A stretch of DNA of 64,000 bases from Nitrosococcus watsonii C-113 (GTDB taxonomy: Bacteria; Pseudomonadota; Gammaproteobacteria; Nitrosococcales; Nitrosococcaceae), in contig NC_014315.1 of NCBI RefSeq assembly GCF_000143085.1, forward strand, positions 2,200,001 to 2,264,000, written 5' to 3'. Positions 45,863 to 55,286 of the stretch are shown here, in pieces (position 1 is the stretch's first letter; every line of letters begins with the position of its first letter). The notes under the pieces are model-generated. The model was given only the letters and a program-made list of their open reading frames with translations, was not told the origin of the DNA and ran no database searches. A program made the translations under genes and the position numbers.

Positions 45863-47017
45863 TTAACGAGAAGCACTTATCCGGCTTCCAAGTTTTTTTA
45901 CCATCAATCGCATATAATCCTTATAGTCGATTTCACCCGCCAAGAGATCAAGATATCTTCTTACCATGCTCTTGCTATGGGGAAGTAAATTCACAAACAA
46001 TCGCTGCATCGGATCGGGAAAGACTAAATACCGCATCATACTCGCCTGGGAAAACAAGCTAACTATTGACTGATACTCTAGAAGGTAATGCGCCAAGGCG
46101 GTTTCAGGCCGCCCGGCACCAGCCGCTGTAGCAATGGCTTTAGCAGCCAATCTCCCACTCTGCATCGCAAAAGCAATCCCCTCTCCGGTAATGGGCTCAA
46201 CTAGGCCGGCCGCATCTCCCACCAAAAGGATATTGGCTCGTCCTGGATTCCGCTGATAACTCCCAAAGGGGAGATGATATCCCTTGCGGCGGATGTTGGG
46301 GAGAGGTCCGTAGTGCTGGTGGAGAAACATGTTAAATGTACTTTTTAGATCCTGATTCTTGGTCAGTAGACCCCCAACACCCACAGTCTGGGTTTCCTTT
46401 TTGGGGAATATCCAACCATAGCCCCACTTCGCCACGCCCAGATAAATTTCTGGATCAACAACAGTTTTTGTGGTTAGCTCAAGAGGAACTTCAATTTCCA
46501 GTCCTAGGGCGAGGTTCTTGTTAGAAGCGGTATGCAATAAAATTGCTTGAGCAATACGGCTATGGACCCCATCCGCGCCCACCACAAAATCTGTCTTAAG
46601 CATCTTTCCATTATTAAGGTGAACCGCTTTGCCATCAGCTGCTAGTGAAGTGACAACAACCCCCTCCAGAAGATAAGCTCCCGCCTCCCTTGCGAGCGCA
46701 GCTAGGCAAGCATCAAAGTGGATACGGGAAGTGAAAAAGAAAGGCTGGTGGTCATGAACCCCATTAAGATAATGGGTCTGATAATAAAGGTTAGCCCCTC
46801 GTGCTGTCCTTTCCACGACAGCCGGCCACTTATTTTCTCCAAATATCCGCATAAACTCTTTTCGCGCCCGGGCGCTCAACAGGCCACCGCAGAGTTTTTC
46901 ACGGGGAAAGTTTTTTCTTTCCACTAAGGCCACTTTAAGGCCCAAGGCGGCCAATTCATAAGCAGCAGCAGATCCCCCAGGACCAGCGCCTACTACAATT
47001 ACATCAAATATCTTCAC
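45863..47017 (-). CDS. geranylgeranyl-reductase-family FAD-dependent oxidoreductase
   Basis: A 384-residue flavoprotein. The N-terminal FAD motif is DVIVVGAGPGGSAAAYELA; other family motifs are REKLCGGLLSARARKEF, DFVVGADGVHSRIAQAI, WIFPKKETQTVGVGG and VGDAAGLVEPITGEGIAFAM. This family (ChlP/digeranylgeranyl reductase) hydrogenates isoprenoid chains. In a hopanoid-making or quinone-rich bacterium the substrate might be an isoprenoid or polyprenyl lipid, which is inference. It lies 122 bp upstream of prs on the same strand. Confidence 0.86.
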   Translation of the reverse strand: MKIFDVIVVGAGPGGSAAAYELAALGLKVALVERKNFPREKLCGGLLSARARKEFMRIFGENKWPAVVERTARGANLYYQTHYLNGVHDHQPFFFTSRIHFDACLAALAREAGAYLLEGVVVTSLAADGKAVHLNNGKMLKTDFVVGADGVHSRIAQAILLHTASNKNLALGLEIEVPLELTTKTVVDPEIYLGVAKWGYGWIFPKKETQTVGVGGLLTKNQDLKSTFNMFLHQHYGPLPNIRRKGYHLPFGSYQRNPGRANILLVGDAAGLVEPITGEGIAFAMQSGRLAAKAIATAAGAGRPETALAHYLLEYQSIVSLFSQASMMRYLVFPDPMQRLFVNLLPHSKSMVRRYLDLLAGEIDYKDYMRLMVKKLGSRISASR

Positions 47018-47560
47018 AATAAAAATACCCGCCAGAACGATACATGCTATATATCTCGGCTAGCCATTGCCGCTACGGCTTTCAGAACAGAATGCCACCT
47101 ATTGTAGGTAATGCAATGAAAGAAGAAAGTTTTTTGGATCAGAGCCTAAAAAATCCTATATTGGCGTTCCAAGGTACCAGCACAAACCCCCGTAAGAGAT
47201 TTTTATAGCCTGAAACACCGCGCTGGCTGGATTTAGTCTATGACAAATTAGATCCATTGGAAACGAATCGGTGTTTTAACCTATGGCGATTCTCCATCAA
47301 TTACTCCTCTGCGTAGTTAAAGCAGTGACACGGCACCGTTTTAGCTTGAAGAAAAGTAAAAAAAGGTCGCTGGTTAATATAGTCCTTGACATTTAGTTAT
47401 GTAGTAGGTTATCAGAGCGCAGAAATTTGAAAATCTATAACTGCTATTTACCTTAGCCATACAGGGTTTACTGTTATTATGAATTTATGTGAAAATTAAT
47501 ACGCTTTATGATAAGACTGAATAAATTCAATCACTTACCAAATATCAAAAAGGAAAAACT
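47018..47560. other. intergenic region upstream of the small lipoprotein gene
   Basis: This 543-bp AT-rich spacer has no gene. A TTGACA box at 47386-47391 with a poor TATCAG 18 bp downstream might be a promoter for the lipoprotein gene, but it would imply a ~140-nt leader. Otherwise nothing stands out. Confidence 0.35.
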
Positions 47561-47866
47561 ATGAAAACTAAACTTATGATAATGTCACTGCTGCTAGCAT
47601 GCGGTACCTGGCTAGCCGGCTGCGAGCAAGAAGGATCGGCCGAGCGTGCTGGTGAAACGATTGATCAAACCATGGAGGCGGCAGGTAAGCGCTTAAAAGA
47701 AGCTGGCCAGGCAGCCCAGGAAAAAACCGAGAACGCCTATGAAGCAACTAAAAAGAGCCTAGAAGAAGCCGGTGAGAATACCCAAAAAGCTGCCAAACAA
47801 GTACTTAAGAATACAGGGGAAGCTACCGAGAAAGCAGGCGAGTACCTTAAAGAAAAAGCTCAATAA
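47561..47866 (+). CDS. small amphipathic-repeat lipoprotein
   Basis: A 101-residue protein with a signal peptide and lipobox WLAGC (Cys21). The remaining ~80 residues form one long charged amphipathic helix with loose 11-residue periodicity (AAGKRLKEAGQAAQEKTENA; TGEATEKAGEYLKEKAQ). The pattern is that of LEA/apolipoprotein-like small bacterial lipoproteins, usually stress-linked and possibly envelope-stabilising. AAAAGGAAA is the ribosome binding site. Confidence 0.78.
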   Translation: MKTKLMIMSLLLACGTWLAGCEQEGSAERAGETIDQTMEAAGKRLKEAGQAAQEKTENAYEATKKSLEEAGENTQKAAKQVLKNTGEATEKAGEYLKEKAQ

Positions 47867-48510
47867 AACCACAAATTTTTAGGTAATAATCAGGTAAATA
47901 CTTTTATTACGGACTCGGCTGTAAATAGCGGTACCCGCTTGCATCATGCGCTTTGAACTGCTTATGCTAAATAAATCATAAATTAGCATTTAGTCGGATA
48001 ATCTATAGTTAGGTATCAATAACGAATAGGAGGGCAAGGTATCATCTTTTACATCCAAAACCAGATGCAAACTCCTCCTTATTTCTCTAATAATATTAAC
48101 GGAATATACTCTAAAGAGCATTAATATTCTTAAAGCTATGGAGTTCCAGGCAAACATAACTAGCCATTACTCCTACCAGTAACCCACCGTTACTAGAATT
48201 CTTGCGGCGAATATAGGCCAATATCCCAGCTAGCTTCTCAGAAGTAATCAAATAAATCGGCCCCAAAAGGGTATTCAGCGAGGCGTTTCTACCTAATAAG
48301 TAATCCTTAAAGGTATAAGGGATAAAAAGAAACGTCTGTCCCTAAGCAATATTAATAATAGCTGCTAGCCGAACATACATGGGAATATAGAACTTTTAGT
48401 CTATAATTTATAAAATCAATAAAACAGAGAGTCTTAAATATCTCAACCAATACGACACAGAAATCTATTTAAATGCTTTTAGTAGATTTATGATAAGGAA
48501 GATAATAGCT
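47867..48510. other. AT-rich interval, no supportable gene
   Basis: The 644 bp between the lipoprotein and EF-hand genes are interrupted by stops in all frames. A short minus-strand stretch near 48240-48345 translates to a protein-like string (FLFIPYTFKDYLLGRNASLN) but has no start and is cut by stops, suggesting a decayed gene. No RNA or terminator was recognised. Confidence 0.35.
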
Positions 48511-48855
48511 ATGAATCAACGCATATTTCCCATTAAATTAATCACCAAAAGAGTTTTTCTCATTTATGTCATCCCTTTATCCGGGATTCTCCTAAGCACG
48601 AATCTCCACGCAGAACGGCACTTATCGCAACTAAGCGAGGAGCAAGAGCAATGGATTGCGCGGCCACCTACCTTTTCAGAACTAGACAAAAATCTAGATA
48701 ACTACCTTAGTAAGGAAGAAGCAAAAAGCTGGAAAAAACTGTACTCTAAATTTGATGAGGTGGACAAGAATGGCGACCAGAAAATCGATCGTACTGAGTT
48801 TAACGATTTTGAAACCCAGCTTATAGAAGAATCTATTATGGAGTTTACCGAATAA
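48511..48855 (+). CDS. secreted EF-hand protein
   Basis: I prefer ATG 48511 (MNQRIFPIKLITKRVFLIYV); an in-frame ATG at 48490 would add seven residues. An N-terminal hydrophobic segment ending in LHAER suggests export. Two EF-hand loops follow: DKNLDNYLSKEE (imperfect) and DKNGDQKIDRTE (canonical, Asp/Asn/Asp at 1, 3, 5 and Glu at 12). It is therefore a small periplasmic calcium-binding protein of unknown partner. Confidence 0.8.
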   Translation: MNQRIFPIKLITKRVFLIYVIPLSGILLSTNLHAERHLSQLSEEQEQWIARPPTFSELDKNLDNYLSKEEAKSWKKLYSKFDEVDKNGDQKIDRTEFNDFETQLIEESIMEFTE

Positions 48856-49606
48856 AAAAAGGAGAATTATAGCTTGTTAAGACAGCAACAAAATTATTTG
48901 CATCAATAACCGCATAAAGGATCAAAAAAATAACATTATTCTGGTAAGAATTTTTACTAATATTATAGAGGTATAAGAATCTCCTGGTAAGTATCAGGAA
49001 TTCAGGCATTACCTACTTTCTACTCGCCCCCTCCAATCCCAGGTAAGTAGTAGGCATTTCTAAGGAAAGGGATTTCCAGTTAGCAATGCTGTAGAGATTC
49101 AACTTTATTGTGAAAACCTAAAAAACGGTATTGATGGGTTAGAATAGAGACTAAAGCCGATCGTTTGTAAAATACATTGAGGAACGCCTGCAACCTACGT
49201 ATAGTTTTGGAATATGGAGAGCGCTTTTCTCTAGAATAGTACCAGGATAATAACAGAACGGAAGGATTATCAGCGTAGAAAAGCAAGCATAACCTTTCAT
49301 CTTTGGTTCATCGTTAGCGTATTACTCGCTACAGGCAGAGAACTCCAGCACAGCTTTAACCATCTCTGACGCAAAAAGTTAAATCTCCAGAGACTTTACG
49401 TCAGATTACTAACACGGTTTTTGAGAGTATAATCTCTCTCAGGATTTATTTATCTCTCAGCCTAATAGCCTTCCGGCTAACCACCTACCTCGGTACCCAA
49501 CCAAAAAAAGTTGCAGCGGCTATTCAACCCCGCTATGGTTACAAAAATAATATTGCAAACAGCACAAGCCTTTACCCGTTAACCAGCTCGCGCAGGACAA
49601 GCACTC
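48856..49606. other. long intergenic interval, no gene seen
   Basis: These 751 AT-rich bp contain only short chance frames (for example 49080-49286 minus, with no ribosome binding site or known content). No hairpin with U-run and no structured RNA was recognised. Confidence 0.4.
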
Positions 49607-50884
49607 ATGAGAATTTACACTATTACCCTTTTAATCTTTCTCTTTGTCCCCCGCGCAATTCTTTATGCCGATACAGAAACCTATGGCTACCCAATCAATA
49701 ACCCTTATGAAGCTACCGTTATCGGTACTCCCAGCCAATTACAAGCCCCTCTCCCCAGTAAAATCAATATTACCCCCTTAGAGCTAACGGTTTTCAAAAA
49801 TCGTAAAACTCCAGAAATTCTTTGGTATACCGAAAGTTTGGAATACTCACTAGCTTCCCAAGAACAAAAAGCTCCCCTTGTTTTTGCTATTTCAGGCACG
49901 GGGTCTAGCGCCTCCTCGCCCGGTATGCAAATTTTACAAAAAATATTATATCAAGCTGGCTTTCATGTGCTTTCATTACCTTCTCCCACCCATCCAAATT
50001 TTGTTACTTCCGCCTCGACCTACTCGGTACCAGGCCATATTGTGGAGGACTCCGCAGATCTATACCGAGCTATGCAGCTTGCCTGGCAACAGGTAAGAAA
50101 TGACATTGAAATCACCGATTTTTATCTTACAGGTTATAGCCTCGGGGGAGCCCAGGCCGCATTTGTTGCCAAGATAGATGATAAAAAACAGATTTTTAAT
50201 TTTAAAAAAGTACTCATGATTAACCCTCCCGTGAGTCTGTATAATTCCGCCTCCATCCTGGATAAATTACTTACCAGGAATATTCCAGGAGGAATAGGGC
50301 ATCTGGACGACTTCATCAAAAAAGTGCTCAATCGATTAACCGAGATCTATCGAACTGGAGAACAAGTAGAATTCAACGATGCATTTTTCTATAAAGCATA
50401 TCAAAGATATGAACCTAGCAAAGAGACATTAAAGGCCATCATTGGGCTATCCTTCCGCTGGTCTGCGGCTAACATGATTTTCGTCTCCGACGTTATAACT
50501 AATTCCGGCTACGTAAAACCCAAAAATCTAGAACTTTCACTTACCGACTCGCTCACTGACTATTTTAAAGTTAGTCTCCGGATTGGTTTTCTTAGCTATT
50601 TCAATGAATACCTTTTTCCTTTCTTTGAAACGCTCCACCCGAGCCTGACACGAGATCAACTCATCCACAACCTCAGCCTCAAAAGCATCGAAGAGTACCT
50701 CAGGGAAAATAAGAAAATTGGTCTAATCACAAATGCCGATGATCCCATTCTTGCGCCTGGCGAACTCGATTTTCTACGAGACGTATTCCAATCCCGCGCC
50801 AAGATTTATCCCCGGGGTGGCCACCTGGGAAATATGGGATACCAGGATAATGTGGCTTATATAACGAATTTCTTTTTAAACTAG
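49607..50884 (+). CDS. exported alpha/beta-hydrolase-fold protein
   Basis: A 425-residue protein with an N-terminal signal peptide (MRIYTITLLIFLFVPRAILYAD). The hydrolase core has PLVFAISGTGSSASSPGMQI, the nucleophile elbow YLTGYSLGGAQAAFV, ITNADDPILAPGELD (acid) and YPRGGHLGNMGY (His), so all triad elements are present. Its mlaA neighbour begins 17 bp later. A lipase or acyl-transfer role at the outer membrane is inferred from that pairing, not shown by sequence. Confidence 0.8.
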   Translation: MRIYTITLLIFLFVPRAILYADTETYGYPINNPYEATVIGTPSQLQAPLPSKINITPLELTVFKNRKTPEILWYTESLEYSLASQEQKAPLVFAISGTGSSASSPGMQILQKILYQAGFHVLSLPSPTHPNFVTSASTYSVPGHIVEDSADLYRAMQLAWQQVRNDIEITDFYLTGYSLGGAQAAFVAKIDDKKQIFNFKKVLMINPPVSLYNSASILDKLLTRNIPGGIGHLDDFIKKVLNRLTEIYRTGEQVEFNDAFFYKAYQRYEPSKETLKAIIGLSFRWSAANMIFVSDVITNSGYVKPKNLELSLTDSLTDYFKVSLRIGFLSYFNEYLFPFFETLHPSLTRDQLIHNLSLKSIEEYLRENKKIGLITNADDPILAPGELDFLRDVFQSRAKIYPRGGHLGNMGYQDNVAYITNFFLN

Positions 50885-50901
50885 CCAAGGATAACCCATC
50901 A

Positions 50902-51669
50902 ATGAGGCGGCGCTCTACAATTACAAAGTTATTTTTTGCCCTACTGCTTGGCACTATTCTACAAGGCTGTGCTTCGCAGCCTCATCATGAAACGGCTCCC
51001 ATTATACCCCCCAAGCACTCTCTGAGCGAAATTCCAAAATCAGGAGAACTGACAATCATTGATGTCTACGATCCTCTAGAACCGGCCAATCGTGCGATAT
51101 ACTTTTTCAATTACCAATTTGACAAGTATATTTTCCTGCCAGCCGTCAATGCCTATGAGTTTATAACGCCGGATCTAGTGGAAAAAGGTATTTCCAATTT
51201 CTTTTCCAATATCAGAGAAACCATCAATTTTACCAATACCCTCTTACAGTTAAAATTTTCCAGAGCCTTAAAGACAGCGGCCCGTTTCATAATAAACTCA
51301 ACCATAGGAATCGCGGGTATTTGGGATCCTGCAACCCGCATGAAGCTCTATCAACACAGAGAGGATTTCGGTCAAACCCTTGGATATTACGGGTTAGGAC
51401 CAGGTCCCTATATTGTAATTCCTATCCTCGGTCCTTCTAATTTACGCGATGCCATCGGTCTAGCCGCTGACTCGCTGCTGCTTAATGCTATCCTGTCCAA
51501 TATTGATCATTATAATGAAATTCGGTTCTGGTTACCCTTCTATTTTGTTGAAAGCATCGACCGACGGCATCGTACTAGCTTCCGCTACTATAAAACAGGA
51601 TCGCCCTTTGAATACGACCTCATCCGCTTTTTATATCTAAAAGTAAGAGAAGCCAAGATCGCCAAATAA
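50902..51669 (+). CDS. mlaA: MlaA/VacJ-family outer-membrane lipoprotein
   Basis: MlaA removes misplaced phospholipids from the outer leaflet of the outer membrane and passes them to the Mla pathway. The 255-residue product has a lipobox ILQGC near residue 25. Family motifs: YDPLEPANRAIYFFNYQFDK, NFFSNIRETINFTNTLLQ, RFIINSTIGIAGIWDPATRM and EDFGQTLGYYGLGPGPYIVI. It is complete. The mlaFEDCB genes are not in the window. Confidence 0.93.
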   Translation: MRRRSTITKLFFALLLGTILQGCASQPHHETAPIIPPKHSLSEIPKSGELTIIDVYDPLEPANRAIYFFNYQFDKYIFLPAVNAYEFITPDLVEKGISNFFSNIRETINFTNTLLQLKFSRALKTAARFIINSTIGIAGIWDPATRMKLYQHREDFGQTLGYYGLGPGPYIVIPILGPSNLRDAIGLAADSLLLNAILSNIDHYNEIRFWLPFYFVESIDRRHRTSFRYYKTGSPFEYDLIRFLYLKVREAKIAK

Positions 51670-51769
51670 TTTATAGGTTGTAAGTAGATAAACCAGATTT
51701 TCCAACTATAAATAAAACACGCTGCCGGCTATCCTTTTCCTATCTCATGGACCATGGAGAAAAATTAAA

Positions 51770-52156
51770 ATGCAGAGCCCTCCCAATAATAAATTACCTC
51801 CCTGCCCCACTAGTCCCAATTGTGTATGCAGTGATTCAGCCACAAGAGATGGACAGCATTACATTGAGCCTTATTATTTGCAGGTTAACCCTCCAGAAGG
51901 ATGGGATATATTGAAAAAGATTATCGGCACACTGCCCCGAACAACGATTATTTCATTCTCCAGCCATTACCTGCATGCAATAGCTAAAAGCCGTATCTTC
52001 CGGTTTGTCGATGATCTGGAATTTCAGCTGCGTCCACAGCAGAAAATTATTGCTCTTCGTTCGGCTGCCCGGCTAGGATACTATGATTTTGGGGTTAATC
52101 GAAGCCGAATTGAGAAAATACGCAACCAACTCCGCCTCCAAGAAATCATACGATAG
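51770..52156 (+). CDS. DUF1499-family protein
   Basis: A 128-residue protein with the DUF1499 opening LPPCPTSPNCVCSDSATRDGQ, whose two-Cys NCVCS is a family hallmark, and the ending FRFVDDLEFQLRPQQKIIAL, LRSAARLGYYDFGVNRSRIE. The function is unknown; members are often encoded near envelope or lipid genes. There is no signal peptide. It is in line with mlaA, 100 bp downstream. Confidence 0.9.
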   Translation: MQSPPNNKLPPCPTSPNCVCSDSATRDGQHYIEPYYLQVNPPEGWDILKKIIGTLPRTTIISFSSHYLHAIAKSRIFRFVDDLEFQLRPQQKIIALRSAARLGYYDFGVNRSRIEKIRNQLRLQEIIR

Positions 52157-52357
52157 CATGATTGTCTTGCGAGCAGCATCACGGACTAGAAACAATGCAG
52201 AATATACTAACCTCCGACACCGCTTCTCTGCTGGTTGTGAATTGCCATCAATGACTGGGGAGTGTCGCCGAATAGGATTTCCTCCGCGCACAGCCCATGA
52301 GTTGTTCGCCCTTATGTCCCAAAGGTTTGATACCAAAAACTACACTAAGGAGGAATG

Positions 52358-53071
52358 ATGGAAACCGGTGAAATGATTCTAATTGGCGCAATAGCTTTTA
52401 TCATTATAGTTGCAGTTGCGCTCGTTTATGCTTGGTTCTCCCTAAATGGACTTATTAAAACTACCATTGAAAGATATGGCACCCAAATCACCCAAACCAG
52501 AGTGCGGGTTTCCACTGTTAAAATTGCACCCACCGCCGGCAGGGGAACCATATCCCAGTTAACCCTTGGCAATCCTCTTGGATTTTCTAGCCCCAGCCTC
52601 ATTACCTTAAACACCATCAATATTAAAATTGATGCCAGCACCCTGAGGCAGAATCCCATTATCATTAAGGAGATTATTTTCTGCTCACCTCAGGTATTTT
52701 TTGAAATTAATCTCTCTGGCAAATCCAATATTGGCGTCTTGAGGAAAAATATTATTACGGCAGGTGAATTTACCCCGCTAAGGCTTAAACAGGCAGGTAA
52801 AAAAGAGATTAAGCTAATTATTCGGCAGCTAACCATCGAAGAAGGACAAATTCACGCAGCAATTAGCGGATTAGAAGATCGTCAACTAACAGGAAAACTG
52901 CCTCAGCTCCAATTAACCGATATTGGGAACGAAAAAGGGGGATTCTCCCCCAGAGAAATGACAGGAGAAATAGTAGCAGCGCTTATCAACCCGGTAGACT
53001 CAGCCGCTTCTGAGCTGCGAGCAAAAACAGAAGAATACTTAAGCCATGCATTCCAAAGAATAAAACGCTGA
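52358..53071 (+). CDS. membrane-anchored AsmA-like protein
   Basis: I start at ATG 52358; the ATG at 52355 is only 1 bp from the AAGGAGG sequence at 52348-52353. A single N-terminal membrane helix (LIGAIAFIIIVAVALVYAWF) is followed by a beta-rich periplasmic region (FSSPSLITLNTINIKIDAST, IIKEIIFCSPQVFFEINL). That pattern matches the N-terminal repeat of AsmA/DUF748 proteins, which bridge membranes and carry phospholipids. The ~237 residues are short for AsmA. Its position after mlaA supports a lipid-transport role. Confidence 0.72.
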   Translation: METGEMILIGAIAFIIIVAVALVYAWFSLNGLIKTTIERYGTQITQTRVRVSTVKIAPTAGRGTISQLTLGNPLGFSSPSLITLNTINIKIDASTLRQNPIIIKEIIFCSPQVFFEINLSGKSNIGVLRKNIITAGEFTPLRLKQAGKKEIKLIIRQLTIEEGQIHAAISGLEDRQLTGKLPQLQLTDIGNEKGGFSPREMTGEIVAALINPVDSAASELRAKTEEYLSHAFQRIKR

Positions 53072-53231
53072 TAGTGGCACCCACTCTTTTTTAAATTTAG
53101 AACTTAAGAGGGAGATGGCCACTCAGAAAAAATATCTTCATATCGTTTCTTCTCGTGCAGGACCCTCCTTTTCCGGCATCAAATGTCAATTTTCCTTTGT
53201 ATACAACCTTTTTGCCTAAACGACCGCCCGC

Positions 53232-53516
53232 CTATTGAGTTTCTAATAGCACAATCTGCGCAGATATTTCTTCTCCGGAAGTTTCTCTCCCATCCATCAC
53301 CACCTTACCTTCAGCAACCAAATACCCATCACTGCCGTACACTCTAGCAGGTGAAAGGATACCAAACTGGGCAAGAGGGCCATCGGCACTATAGCGAATG
53401 ACATTTTCCGCGCGTCCCCTCTTAAAATACTCAGACCCAGGTCCGCACGATAAAATGAGCCCCAAAAGAGAAATACAGAAGAAAAATGCCACGTATAGAA
53501 TACTTTTCTTAAGCAT
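53232..53516 (-). CDS. small hypothetical lipoprotein
   Basis: A 94-residue product with a signal peptide and lipobox LILSC (Cys24), then a ~70-residue beta-rich domain (ADGPLAQFGILSPARVYGSD). No family is recognised. It converges on the AsmA-like gene and has the AGGGA ribosome binding site. Confidence 0.65.
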   Translation of the reverse strand: MLKKSILYVAFFFCISLLGLILSCGPGSEYFKRGRAENVIRYSADGPLAQFGILSPARVYGSDGYLVAEGKVVMDGRETSGEEISAQIVLLETQ

Positions 53517-54131
53517 CTAATCCCTCCCTGTCATCCTTCACCCCCATCAGCAAGCAAAGCGTGCTTGTGGGATTCCAACGATGCGGAACAATAAAAAATG
53601 CCTCTTATAATCGCTATCACTAGGCTATTGGCTTTATCCCTAGCCCACTCCTAAAACCGGTCTCCTTTATAAAACAATAGTGCAGTAAACTTCGATCATC
53701 AATAAATTCGAACTCACCGCCATAGCGTAACCCTTCATTGCTGAAGATCGAAATAAGTATCTAAGTTCAAATTTAGCGAGTATATTTTCAAACGCTCCTT
53801 TAAAGGCTGGCTAGCCTGGATAATTCGCGAAGGGAAATAGAAAAAAAGCAAAAAAATCCTGAAAATGCAAGTGCCGAAGCCGATCAACAAGAAAATCCTG
53901 CCGTGACAGAATGCAGCCAGACTTCCTTCGAGTTTCGATCCGTTAGTTGAAACTGATTTTATAAGATAAGGATAATTCACTAGGCTGGGAAAAGCCCTTC
54001 CCGAAGATAAACTTGTTAGTGGCAGCCTGCTTTCAAGGGTCCAGGCGAAAAGAAGGGGTCTGCCTGGTATGGCGGACCCCTGGATAAAAGATGTATGCTA
54101 GATGGATTCTAGTTCTAGTTGAGCGCTGGCC
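53517..54131. other. intergenic region with possible gene fragment and a terminator
   Basis: No complete gene is seen in 615 bp. A plus-strand frame without a start codon, ending near 53958, reads LASLDNSRREIEKKQKNPEN and could be a gene tail. The terminator of the next minus-strand gene lies at 54055-54080. Confidence 0.35.
54055..54080 (-). terminator. rho-independent terminator of the 54132-55286 gene
   Basis: GGGGTCTGCC (54055-54064) and GGCGGACCCC (54071-54080) pair over ten positions, one being a G-U or T-G pair, around the loop TGGTAT. On the minus strand the stem is followed by CTTCTTTTC, a weak U-run. Confidence 0.7.
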
Positions 54132-55286
54132 TTAGCGAGCGGGACGCTCCTCAATCTCCCCATCGGCGGGATCGTAGAGGATAAAGCCCTCCATCTGACC
54201 GAGCATGTGCAGTGTGGTGCCTGTTTGGGCGATGCCCACCTCTTCCCCGATGCCGTAGGTGGTGGCCATGACCCCGAGCAGCCCGGCCTCTTCGGTGACA
54301 ATGCTCTCGTCAATGTTGAAGGTCTTGCGGTTATCGGCACGCTCACAGACGCTGCCCTTCATCGCCTTGACCTTGAAGCGGGCCACATCGCTTTTGAGGC
54401 TGGCGGCGGAGAAGTTACGCCCATTGTTCTGCATCTCATCGAGCAGCCCCTGATGCCAGCTGTCTATGCACTGGTAGGCGCCGGTGTATTTAACTTCCTG
54501 CTCGTTCCAGACGTTAAACTTCAAAAAGCTGAAGTGGTATTGCTGCTCTTCGGTCAGGTCCTGATTGCAGGAGGCCAGGGTCAGCTCATTGCGCTGGACA
54601 TCAAACCCACCCATCTCTCTGCCCGCTGGGGTAAATTGACTAATGAGCTTTTTGGGGCAGGCTTCGTATTCGCTGCCATTGAGGTCCAGTTGACCCGCAT
54701 CGGCGACCACGCATGCCTCCCCATTGTCGCCCACCAGGCAGCGGAAGCCCCAGGCGTTGTACTCATAGGCGGTTCCCTGGGAGGCATCGACCACGGTGGC
54801 GGTGCCAACCAGATGGTTCCAGCGAATTTCACTGGCCCCGGCGCTATCCACCGCCCAGCATTGCAGCTCGCCGGTATGGGTGGCGTTCTCGGGCAAGGAG
54901 ACCTTGCTGGGGGTGGCATGTTCACCACCACTGAGACCTATTTTATCCAGGTAGCGCTGGTTGGTGGCGGTGGGAAAGGGCGGCACTTGGTAGGTCCCGT
55001 TGCCATCCCGGGCGCTGAGCCAGATGGGTTGAAACTTGGTCAGCTTGATTTGAAAATCAGCAAAGTGCTTGGTGCCGTTTTTCCAGTAGCACTTCAAACT
55101 CACCGAATCGGAGTAATCATTTTGGAGACGAATAATCGTATTGCGCTCTCCACTCACATCGATTTTCGGGAACACCAAGAGGCTGCCTTTCTCGGAGGTA
55201 TTGGCCCGGTCTAGCGCCAGGGCGGAGGTGCTTAGCATGGAGGCGGCTACAACCGCGCTCATCATAAGGGTAGTGTGTTTCATCAA
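54132..55286 (-). CDS. secreted protein of unknown function, GC-rich
   Basis: A 384-residue product with a clear signal peptide (MMSAVVAASMLSTSALALDR). The mature region contains seven or more spaced cysteines (SLKCYWKNG, GELQCWAVDS, WGFRCLVGDN, YEACPKK, YQCIDSWH, GSVCERADN) and a beta-rich pattern suggesting a disulfide-bonded extracellular protein. I know no family function. Codon third positions are much more G/C-rich than in the flanking AT-rich genes, and a long antisense frame results from that bias. An IS630 element lies ~540 bp upstream. Horizontal origin is plausible. Confidence 0.75.
   Translation of the reverse strand: MMKHTTLMMSAVVAASMLSTSALALDRANTSEKGSLLVFPKIDVSGERNTIIRLQNDYSDSVSLKCYWKNGTKHFADFQIKLTKFQPIWLSARDGNGTYQVPPFPTATNQRYLDKIGLSGGEHATPSKVSLPENATHTGELQCWAVDSAGASEIRWNHLVGTATVVDASQGTAYEYNAWGFRCLVGDNGEACVVADAGQLDLNGSEYEACPKKLISQFTPAGREMGGFDVQRNELTLASCNQDLTEEQQYHFSFLKFNVWNEQEVKYTGAYQCIDSWHQGLLDEMQNNGRNFSAASLKSDVARFKVKAMKGSVCERADNRKTFNIDESIVTEEAGLLGVMATTYGIGEEVGIAQTGTTLHMLGQMEGFILYDPADGEIEERPAR

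Noticed and set aside
47386-47415. TTGACA with TATCAG as a promoter for the small lipoprotein gene
   Set aside because: The -10 element is poor, spacing is 18 bp and the implied leader is ~140 nt; kept only as a remark on the intergenic region.
49080-49286. 68-codon minus-strand frame in the AT-rich gap
   Set aside because: No start context, no family match by eye, and the surrounding DNA has stops in every frame.
53735-53980. 81-codon minus-strand frame
   Set aside because: Low-complexity hydrophobic content, no ribosome binding site, and another partial frame on the opposite strand looks equally protein-like; neither is supportable.
54207-55214. Long plus-strand open frame (335 codons) opposite the secreted-protein gene
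   Set aside because: It lies wholly antisense to a gene with signal peptide and terminator; the frame is a by-product of high G/C third positions, and its translation has no signal or domain.
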